64,000 nucleotides of DNA from JANJTB01 sp032027125. Lineage in GTDB: Bacteria > Bacteroidota > Ignavibacteria > Kapaibacteriales > UBA2268. The notes beneath the pieces were generated by a model that did not search any database, was not told where the DNA came from, and saw only the letters and a list, made by a program, of their open reading frames with translations. Position numbers and translations under genes: made by a program. Shown here piece after piece: positions 36,976-44,252 of this stretch (position 1 is the first letter of the stretch; each line of letters starts with the position of its first letter). The stretch lies in assembly GCA_032027125.1 (NCBI GenBank), contig JAVSMQ010000001.1, positions 2,730,568-2,794,567 of the forward strand, given 5' to 3'.

Positions 36976-38451
36976 ATGGCAAAGAGTTATAGGATTTTGT
37001 TTGTATCAAGTGAGGTTTATCCTTTTGCTAAGGAAAGCGGTATAGGAGATGTATCGCACTCACTGCCACTTGCCATAAAAGAATTTAGTCACGATATACG
37101 GGTGATGTCGCCAAAATACGGCATCATATCCGAACGCAAAAGCAAAATTCATAATATCGAAAGACTTCGCGAAGTACCGATTCAAATCGGTGATAACACA
37201 ATAATTGCAAATATTAAATCATCGGCGATTCTAACTCCAAAACACAAAGTGCAGGTCTATTTCTCTACTCATCAGGAATATTTCGATGACCGTACAGGGG
37301 TTTACCGTGACCATACTACATGGGCAGAATATCCCGACAATACCGAAAGATTCATTTTTTTTAGCAGATGTGTACTCGAAACTTGCCTCAGACTTAAATG
37401 GATTCCTGATATAATACATTGTAATGACTGGCAGACAGGTCTTATACCTGCATACATGAAATTCGATTACGGCGGAAAATTTTCGAAAACGAAGATTGTT
37501 TATACTATTCACAATTTCTACCGTCAGGGTAATTTCCCTCTTTCTGAGTTTGCTAAAACCGGTCTTAGTCAGGAAGTTCTTGCAAACTATCTTCATAAAG
37601 GACAGTTTAATTTTTTGAAAGGCGGCATTCATTATTCTAATTATATAACAACTGTCAGCCCGAGTTATGCTGAAGAAATTTTAGTGGATAAACAATATGG
37701 TGACGGGCTTAATTCAGCACTGACATTAAAGAAAGGCAATTTCAAAGGTATTCTGAACGGAATCGAACCTTATACCTGGAATCCAAAAAGGGATAAATTG
37801 ATTCACAGTAGAATGACTGATGATTTCGAAGATTATAAAATTAAAAACAAAGTCTTTCTGCAAAGAAAAGCCGGTCTGCCCGTTAACCCGGAAGCACCGC
37901 TGTTCGGAATGATACCGAGAATTGGTTATCAAAAAGGAACTTCACTGTTTATCGAGTCTGCTGATAAAATTTTCAAAGAAGATATTCAGATGATTCTATT
38001 AGGGCAGGGAGACCCCGCACTAAAAACCCAGTTAATGAATATTGCAGATAAATATCCCGAAAAATTCAAAGTAGTTTTTGCATTTGATGAAGATTTGTCT
38101 CATCAAATTGAAGCAGGGTCTGATTTCTTCCTTATGCCTTCACTTTACGAGCCATGCGGTCTAAATCTTATGTATTCTTTAAGATACGGAACAGTGCCTG
38201 TTGTCAGAGCTACAGGCGGTATGAAAGATATGGCAATAAATTTTGACGATATTACCGGAATTGGCAATTCAATCGTCTTTGACAATTATGATGTAAAAGA
38301 TTTTACAAATGCTATATTCAGAGCAAAAAATTTATATGAAAATAAGACTGAACTCAAGAGTATTATCCGGAATGGAATGGCAGGCGACTATTCCTGGAAA
38401 GAAGGTGCTAAAGAATACGATTCAATTTACAGAACAATAATGAAAGAGTAG
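36976..38451 (+). CDS. glgA: Glycogen synthase (GT5, ADP-glucose type)
   Basis: 491 residues of a GT-B glucosyltransferase that extends alpha-1,4-glucan from ADP-glucose. The N-terminal donor motif, normally KTGGLGDV, reads KESGIGDV here, keeping the lysine and the last glycine. The C-terminal EPCGLNLMYSLRYGTVPVVRATGG block is intact. The following DUF4270 lipoprotein gene starts 8 bases later; glgA followed by DUF4270 is a recurring arrangement in Bacteroidota. Confidence 0.92.
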   Translation: MAKSYRILFVSSEVYPFAKESGIGDVSHSLPLAIKEFSHDIRVMSPKYGIISERKSKIHNIERLREVPIQIGDNTIIANIKSSAILTPKHKVQVYFSTHQEYFDDRTGVYRDHTTWAEYPDNTERFIFFSRCVLETCLRLKWIPDIIHCNDWQTGLIPAYMKFDYGGKFSKTKIVYTIHNFYRQGNFPLSEFAKTGLSQEVLANYLHKGQFNFLKGGIHYSNYITTVSPSYAEEILVDKQYGDGLNSALTLKKGNFKGILNGIEPYTWNPKRDKLIHSRMTDDFEDYKIKNKVFLQRKAGLPVNPEAPLFGMIPRIGYQKGTSLFIESADKIFKEDIQMILLGQGDPALKTQLMNIADKYPEKFKVVFAFDEDLSHQIEAGSDFFLMPSLYEPCGLNLMYSLRYGTVPVVRATGGMKDMAINFDDITGIGNSIVFDNYDVKDFTNAIFRAKNLYENKTELKSIIRNGMAGDYSWKEGAKEYDSIYRTIMKE

Positions 38452-38459
38452 ATCCAATA

Positions 38460-39734
38460 ATGACATTAAGAATATTTTTGAACAATTTCTCCCGCTTCCT
38501 GATTGTGATTTCCCTGTTTGCAGGAGGATTTATGTTTACATCCTGTAACGACAAACCCAGCGATTTGGCTGTTAATCTGCTACCCGATACTGTAGCGGTA
38601 AAAACCATCAGTTCGGTGGATACTTTACTGATAACAGGCAAGCATGTATATATGCCCGATTATCCGATTTTTAATAACGGTTCTATTTTTATTGGAAAAT
38701 TTGAAGATATTTCTGCAGCATCTCTTGTCAATTTTGCATTTCTGCCGGATACACTCGGTAATTTGAAAGTTGAACAGATTGAGTCTGTCGAACTGACTTT
38801 ATTTCCTGATAGATATGCTTATGGTGATACTCTGGGCGGTACTTTCGGATTCGATATTTATAAAGTAATCCGTAAATGGACTCCTGTATCAACAAATTAC
38901 GATTCACTTTTCGTAAGTCCGGCAAATTATTTTTCCACCGAAAAAGTGCAAACTTATGATGGGAAAATTGTTTTAAAAGATACAATTGCCCCTATAAAAA
39001 TTTCACTTCCGGCAAGTTTGATAATTGAATGGCTCAAAACTGAACAAGTGCTTGATACTGCAACCAATACTTTGAAACCGAAAATTATTCCAAATTGGGG
39101 ATTATCATTTATACCTAAAGATAATTCTACTGTTGTTCACAGATTCGAGGCTGCCGCACCGTCTAAATTGATTTCGTCAACAATTGTGGTAAAGTATAAA
39201 ATCGAAGGCTCCGATTCAACACGTTATCTGAATCTTATTTCCGGTATTGATGTTTCGTATCTCAAAACTTCCGTGCCTGATACAAGCGATATTGTTATCC
39301 AAAATGGTTTGAACTATTGGACAAGATTCGATTTTGACCTTAGTATGATTCCAAGATTTGCCGGTATTCATAAGGCACAATTTGAGCTGACTCTCGACCC
39401 ATCAAGGTCGCGTAAGGGAAATGTACCGCTTGATACAATTATTGAAATGGCATATTTTACCGATAGTGTAAAAAACGCAAAATTTGATTATACCGGAGGC
39501 AGGCAGCTAAATTCAGATAAATATATTTTCCCGAGTTTAACTTCAATATCTCAATACCAAAACAGATACGAAGGAAAGTTTTCGCTTGTTTTAATGCCGT
39601 ATTTAATTACAAACCAGTCACGCGAACTTGAGCGGCTGACTTTCTTCGGCTTGAATAATCCTGACCCCGAAAAGCGTCCGGTACTTAAAATAATTTACTC
39701 GCTCAATCCTGCTTATCTGGAGCCTAAAAAATGA
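38460..39734 (+). CDS. DUF4270-like outer-membrane lipoprotein
   Basis: 424 residues. An N-terminal signal ends FTSC (about residue 29), a lipobox, and the mature protein is beta-rich with repeated LTLFPDRYAYGDT-type strands. The length, lipoprotein signal and position behind glgA match the DUF4270 family, whose function is unknown. It overlaps the next gene by 4 bases. Confidence 0.65.
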   Translation: MTLRIFLNNFSRFLIVISLFAGGFMFTSCNDKPSDLAVNLLPDTVAVKTISSVDTLLITGKHVYMPDYPIFNNGSIFIGKFEDISAASLVNFAFLPDTLGNLKVEQIESVELTLFPDRYAYGDTLGGTFGFDIYKVIRKWTPVSTNYDSLFVSPANYFSTEKVQTYDGKIVLKDTIAPIKISLPASLIIEWLKTEQVLDTATNTLKPKIIPNWGLSFIPKDNSTVVHRFEAAAPSKLISSTIVVKYKIEGSDSTRYLNLISGIDVSYLKTSVPDTSDIVIQNGLNYWTRFDFDLSMIPRFAGIHKAQFELTLDPSRSRKGNVPLDTIIEMAYFTDSVKNAKFDYTGGRQLNSDKYIFPSLTSISQYQNRYEGKFSLVLMPYLITNQSRELERLTFFGLNNPDPEKRPVLKIIYSLNPAYLEPKK

Positions 39735-40969
39735 ATAAAATGAAATTGTTTATAGTAATAATAATCGGCTTATGCTTCACATTTCCTGCACTTTACAGTC
39801 AGGGCGGCTCCAATTATTCCATTATCGGAATAGGTGATATTAATTACGGCGGCAATGCTTCTTATACAGCTATGGGCGGTACGCAGATTGCATTCCCTTC
39901 AGAAAATTCAATTAACAGCCGAAATCCTGCAATGTGGAGTTTTGTAACCAGTACCAGACTTCAGGCAGGTTATAAATTCAATCAAAATGCAGTAACCGGC
40001 AGTGACTTTACTATATGGCATAATAATGGCGCTATGTCAGGTTTTGCAGGTATATTCGCAATTGACTCCGCACTCGGCATATCGGCAAGTTTTGGTATTG
40101 TTCCATCATCAAACATCAACTATCTGACTGCAACCGAAACTACTATCAACCAAATGGGATTAGATCTGAAAGGCATTACCACCTATCAGGGAAGCGGCGG
40201 AGTATCGCAGGCTTATGCAGGTGTCTCTACAAAAATTACTGATTGGCTTGGAGTCGGGGCATCATTCTATGCATCATTCGGAGTTGTCGAAAGTTCGCGT
40301 GAGACAAAATTTGAAAGCGATTTCTATTCATTTACCTATACCACAACCAAAAGTGACTACATCGGTGGATGGGGAAGTAAAGCAGGTTTGTTTGTTATCC
40401 CTGCCAAAGATTTGATACTCGGTTTATCATTGGAAGCACAGCCGAATTTAACCGTAAATACTGAGACAAAGTATAAATCCACAACCCTTGCTGATACTAC
40501 TCTAAAATCTGATTCAGAAATTTCTATACCGGCATTGCTTGGTATCGGTGCATCATATACCAGCGGGAATTTTATATTCGGTGCTGATTTATCTATGAGA
40601 GATTTTACATCTTTCGATTACAATCTTGGTTCCAATTCTGAATTTACAAACAGTTATCTTGCAACAATCGGTGTAAACAGAATGGGTAACCGCTCGCTTA
40701 ATGCACCTTTTGCAGACCGTGTGTCCTATAAATTCGGTTTGGGATACAATCAGTTGTATTACAAGGTATTAGGCAGCCAGCTTCAGGAATACACTGCCGC
40801 AGCCGGTATGCAGATGCCTTTTACAGGTACTATGATTGTTGACTTATCTTTCATTTTAGGCAGCAGAACTTCAGGCAATCCTAATCTCGTCAGTGAGTAT
40901 TTCATAAGATTCGGTGTAGATGTCAGCATCGGCGAAACCTGGTTCGTACCATTCAGAAGAGATTATTAA
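39731..40969 (+). CDS. Outer-membrane beta-barrel protein
   Basis: 412 residues. The signal peptide ends about residue 23 (FPALYSQG). The mature part opens with SNYSIIGIGDINYGGNAS and continues in alternating amphipathic strands, ending in an aromatic residue (FRRDY), as usual for barrels. It resembles FadL/PorV-like barrels. It is the last gene of the glgA operon. The hairpin repeat that followed it is interrupted by the IS110 element. Confidence 0.7.
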   Translation: MNKMKLFIVIIIGLCFTFPALYSQGGSNYSIIGIGDINYGGNASYTAMGGTQIAFPSENSINSRNPAMWSFVTSTRLQAGYKFNQNAVTGSDFTIWHNNGAMSGFAGIFAIDSALGISASFGIVPSSNINYLTATETTINQMGLDLKGITTYQGSGGVSQAYAGVSTKITDWLGVGASFYASFGVVESSRETKFESDFYSFTYTTTKSDYIGGWGSKAGLFVIPAKDLILGLSLEAQPNLTVNTETKYKSTTLADTTLKSDSEISIPALLGIGASYTSGNFIFGADLSMRDFTSFDYNLGSNSEFTNSYLATIGVNRMGNRSLNAPFADRVSYKFGLGYNQLYYKVLGSQLQEYTAAAGMQMPFTGTMIVDLSFILGSRTSGNPNLVSEYFIRFGVDVSIGETWFVPFRRDY

Positions 40970-41039
40970 TCAGATATTCTTTTCCTGCAAAATATCCTGA
41001 CAGCCGGTTGAAAAAGCTTGTTAGAAAGTCATTCTGAGG

Positions 41040-41280
41040 CGACATTAAAAAATTTTAACTAATAATGGAATGACAAAAAAGTGTTAATTTTGTATAGTTG
41101 TAAGAACGTGATCGGCACTTTTCTGGAGTAAAGTACCCGTTTCTGAGGCTGATTCCGAAAGTCAACACTGATAATTTGGAGAAACTGGTTTATAGCTTAG
41201 TTATCCCGCTTAGGAGCATTTGATTTGCACTATACTTTCGGCTTACAATATTTTGTAAATATATATAAGGATAAATTCAA
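41040..41280 (+). ncRNA. Candidate bridge RNA region of the IS110 element
   Basis: IS110-group elements encode a bridge RNA in the non-coding left end. This interval is 241 bases, free of open frames and richer in G+C than the flanks. The segment TTCTGAGG at 41141-41148 is identical to the target junction at 41032-41039, which would be expected of a target guide. Exact RNA ends and loop structure are not determined. Confidence 0.55.
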
Positions 41281-42588
41281 ATGTCAATATCTGGTTTACC
41301 TATAATCCGTAGTAATGCAGCCGGAATAGATATAGGCACAGAAAAGATGCACGTATCAGTAGATGGTGAAACTGTAAAAGTATTTTCAACATATACTGAA
41401 TCATTAGCAGAATTGGTGAAGTATTTACAATCTTCAAAAATTACTAGCGTAGCAATGGAAGCAACCGGTGTATTATGGTTACCCTTGCATGATATGATAG
41501 AGTCTGTAGGTATAGAAATATATCTTGTAAATGGACTCCACGCCAAGAACATAGGTGATCATAAAACAGATTTTCGGGATAGTCGCTGGCTTCAAAAGAT
41601 ACATAGTTGCGGCTTGCTTCGGGCCTCATTTGTACCTAAGGATGCAATTCGTGAATTACGTACATACATGAGACAGCGAGAAAATCATGTAGATTCGTCA
41701 TCAACCTGTATCCAAAGAATGCAACGTGCATTTGAATTAATGAATATCAAATTGCATAATGTAATAAGCGATATAAAAGGTGTCAGCGGAATAAAAATCA
41801 TAGAGGCAATCCTTTCCGGTGAGCGTGATGCTAAGAAATTATCGAATTTATGTGATACAAGAATCAAAAGCAAGAAACAGTTAGAAGTAATATCCTCCCT
41901 AATCGGAAATTATAAAAGCGAATATATTTTTTTATTAGAGCAATCATATGAAGAATACAAATTCTTCCAAAAACAGATATTAGATTGTGATAAACGAATC
42001 GAAATTTTGTTATCAGAAATAACCAGGCAACTACCGGCTCCCCCTGAAAGTAATCCTAATCCGGCTCGTCATAATCAACCTAAAATACAAAATTTACATT
42101 CACAACTTGTTCAATTAAACGGTGGAAAGAATGCAGTAATATTGCCGGGTTTTTGTGATAAGACAATCTTAAAACTCGTTTCTGAGTTAGGAACTGATTT
42201 GAGTAGATGGCCAACATATAAACATTTTGTAAGCTATTTAGGTTTATCTCCACGAATGAATCAGTCAGGTAAAAGCAAAAAGAGAGGAAAATGGAAAATC
42301 AAGACATTGGCAGGTCAAATATTTAGGGAATCAGCTTTAAGTATTGCCAATAGTAAACATTTAGCCTTGAAAGGTTTTTATAACCGACTTAAAAGTAAAC
42401 ATGGTCATAAAGTCGCAATAAAAGCAACCGCAAGAAAGCTTGCAGTTCTTTATTATTTGTTTCTAACAAAGGGTCTAGAATATGTAGAAATAGGATTAAA
42501 ACAATATGAAGAAAGTTATAAGAAAAATTTGATACGCATATTAAATAAAAAAGCAAGCAATTTAGGTATGAAACTTGTATCAGCTTAG
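41281..42588 (+). CDS. IS110-family transposase (bridge recombinase)
   Basis: 435 residues. The N-terminal RuvC-like DEDD domain shows D17 (GIDIGTE), E60 (AMEATG) and D97/D100 (DHKTDFRD). A helical coiled-coil middle follows, and the C-terminal Transposase_20 domain contains LPGFCDKT, the YLGLSPRMNQSGKSKKRG block with the probable catalytic serine S329, and a final basic helix. The reading frame is intact. It probably uses the RNA from its own left end to choose target and donor sites. Confidence 0.93.
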   Translation: MSISGLPIIRSNAAGIDIGTEKMHVSVDGETVKVFSTYTESLAELVKYLQSSKITSVAMEATGVLWLPLHDMIESVGIEIYLVNGLHAKNIGDHKTDFRDSRWLQKIHSCGLLRASFVPKDAIRELRTYMRQRENHVDSSSTCIQRMQRAFELMNIKLHNVISDIKGVSGIKIIEAILSGERDAKKLSNLCDTRIKSKKQLEVISSLIGNYKSEYIFLLEQSYEEYKFFQKQILDCDKRIEILLSEITRQLPAPPESNPNPARHNQPKIQNLHSQLVQLNGGKNAVILPGFCDKTILKLVSELGTDLSRWPTYKHFVSYLGLSPRMNQSGKSKKRGKWKIKTLAGQIFRESALSIANSKHLALKGFYNRLKSKHGHKVAIKATARKLAVLYYLFLTKGLEYVEIGLKQYEESYKKNLIRILNKKASNLGMKLVSA

Positions 42589-42782
42589 TAAATATAAAAG
42601 AAACAATACAAGCATTTATTATTTTACAAATGAAAACCTGATTCTTATTCTTCGGCAGCATTTGATTAATTGGTTGGATTCTTGAAAACAAATAAATGCT
42701 TGTGATTCAGCAACTTACGGTGGTATAGCCACTAGAGATGTCATTAGGAACGAAGTGAAGAATCCAGGCTGTTAATTAATGA

Positions 42783-42820
42783 AGATGTCCGACATTTTTT
42801 GAAGTGCCGGACATCTTTAT
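42783..42820 (+). terminator. Hairpin terminator right of the IS110 element
   Basis: AGATGTCCG (42783-42791) pairs exactly with CGGACATCT (42808-42816), followed by a short T-rich tail. Confidence 0.6.
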
Positions 42821-42861
42821 CTTTAAATCTCCCCTTTTACTAAATGGACTCCACCAGAATT

Positions 42862-42901
42862 AACCTTCCGAAGGCTCCGCAACCTTCGGAAGGTTTTTTT
42901 T
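42862..42901 (+). repeat. CCTTCCGAAGG hairpin, copy 1 (terminator-like)
   Basis: AACCTTCCGAAGG and CCTTCGGAAGGTT form a 13-base stem followed by a run of T. First of four copies in the window (see 46917, 57511, 59077). Confidence 0.8.
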
Positions 42902-43165
42902 GTTTTATTGATTTAATCCGTGAAATCCTTTAATCCGTGTAATCTGTGATTCAGACAAATTGTATTTGATTCATGTCCTCCGCCTGCGGAGGTGTCACGG
43001 AGTGACGGAGGTGGATTTGGTTTATATTACAATTTCTCAACTTTTCATTATATTTTTAAAAAATTAGCTGATAGGAGGGAGAAAATTGGTAAGTTTGTAA
43101 GGTAAAAATTAAGTAAAATATTATAATATTTGTAAAACGAATAAATTATAAAGTAAAAACCAGTA

Positions 43166-44074
43166 ATGTATCTATTTTTTGATGTTGAAACCACAGGATT
43201 GCCTAAATATAAGAATGCACCGGTATCAGATATTGATGCATGGCCTCGAATTGTTCAAATCGCTTGGCAGTTATATGATATAAATCAGAAATTAATAGTA
43301 GAAAAATCTTACATTGTTAAACCTGAAGGTTTCATTATACCTAAAAGAGCTATTGAAATACATGGAATAACTAATGAAATAGCACAAAATGAAGGTAAAG
43401 ATCTTGATTTTGTACTTCAATCATTTAAGAAAGTTTTATTAGATTGTGAATATGTAATTGCACATAATTTTGAATTCGATTCTGGTGTTGTCAGAACTGA
43501 ATTTAGTAGAAAATTTAAGAAAAGTGGTATTACAAATAAAAAAAGTATCTGCACAATGAAGTCAACAACTAAATTTTGCAAATTAACATATAATCCTAAA
43601 TATGGTGATTACAAATGGCCCAAATTATCTGAGCTTCATATGAAATTATTCAATTTTGAATTTGAGAATTCCCACAATTCATTGTATGATGTTAGAGCTA
43701 CAGCTAAATGTTTCTGGGAACTTAAGAGTAAGTATGGGTTTTATTATGAGACACATAAACAAGTTTTATATTCAACTCCTATTATTAATTCTCCAAAAGT
43801 ATTACCGAAAGATAACATAATTTTCGATAATTCTAGAATTACAAATCAAAGTGATTGGTTAAATAACTCAAACCAAACAAATAGATATTTAATAGATATG
43901 GATACAAAAAAACCAAAACCATACTATTTAATTTTGTTTATCATGATAATTTTACTTATACTTATACCCAATATATTTTCAGGATTAGCTACAATGGTAT
44001 ACATTAGCTTTATGATTATTTATGGTCTATATTATGTCTATACATTTTTTTTTGGGGAAAAAAATAATGAATAA
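43166..44074 (+). CDS. DEDDh 3'-5' exonuclease with C-terminal membrane anchor
   Basis: 302 residues. The exonuclease domain (about 1-185) has FFDVETTG (D6, E8), IAHNFEFD and HNSLYDVRATAKC, giving the full DEDDh set of DnaQ-like enzymes. From about residue 250 there are two closely spaced hydrophobic helices (LILFIMIILLILIPNIF and IYGLYYVYTFFFG), so the enzyme should be tethered to the membrane. The gene and its neighbour at 44253 are noticeably poorer in G+C than the flanks, suggesting acquisition. It is predicted to act with the helicase. Confidence 0.85.
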   Translation: MYLFFDVETTGLPKYKNAPVSDIDAWPRIVQIAWQLYDINQKLIVEKSYIVKPEGFIIPKRAIEIHGITNEIAQNEGKDLDFVLQSFKKVLLDCEYVIAHNFEFDSGVVRTEFSRKFKKSGITNKKSICTMKSTTKFCKLTYNPKYGDYKWPKLSELHMKLFNFEFENSHNSLYDVRATAKCFWELKSKYGFYYETHKQVLYSTPIINSPKVLPKDNIIFDNSRITNQSDWLNNSNQTNRYLIDMDTKKPKPYYLILFIMIILLILIPNIFSGLATMVYISFMIIYGLYYVYTFFFGEKNNE

Positions 44075-44240
44075 AACAAAAGTACTTTACTACACTTGTA
44101 TTGGTAATATTTCTAATTTCTATGTTTTGGGGAATTACATAAAAAATATAATTTCTTTAAAAATCAAGTTTGTCGTTATTTTTATTTTCATAGTGATTTT
44201 AAACTCTATGAAATTTAACAAACATTTAATCATTAAATAA
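44067..44240 (+). CDS. Possible small membrane protein between exonuclease and helicase
   Basis: 57 codons from an ATG overlapping the end of the exonuclease gene by 8 bases and ending 12 bases before the helicase. It contains one hydrophobic stretch (FVVIFIFIVILNS). Its fit between the two genes is suggestive, but the sequence is low-complexity and A+T-rich, so it may be chance. Confidence 0.3.
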   Translation: MNKTKVLYYTCIGNISNFYVLGNYIKNIISLKIKFVVIFIFIVILNSMKFNKHLIIK

Positions 44241-44252
44241 AAGAAATTTCAA

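Larger units (their letters stand above)
41037..42748 (+). mobile_element. IS110-family insertion element
   Basis: The element was delimited by the host sequence it interrupts. Left flank GTCATTCTG (41028-41036) joined to right flank AGGAACGAAGTGAAGAATCC (42746-42765) restores a continuous intergenic repeat. AGG occurs at both junctions (41037-41039 and 42746-42748), so one copy is the core and the element is about 1709 bases. Left non-coding end about 240 bases, transposase, right non-coding end about 157 bases. There are no terminal inverted repeats, as expected for IS110. Confidence 0.8.
42749..43165. other. Intergenic region right of the IS element
   Basis: Contains the right half of the interrupted repeat, two hairpins, and a stretch similar to the dispersed AATCCGTGTAATCTGTGATT family at 42910-42965. 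It also has TCCGCCTGCGGAGG and related G+C-rich short palindromes at 42975-43012. No open frame. Confidence 0.6.
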
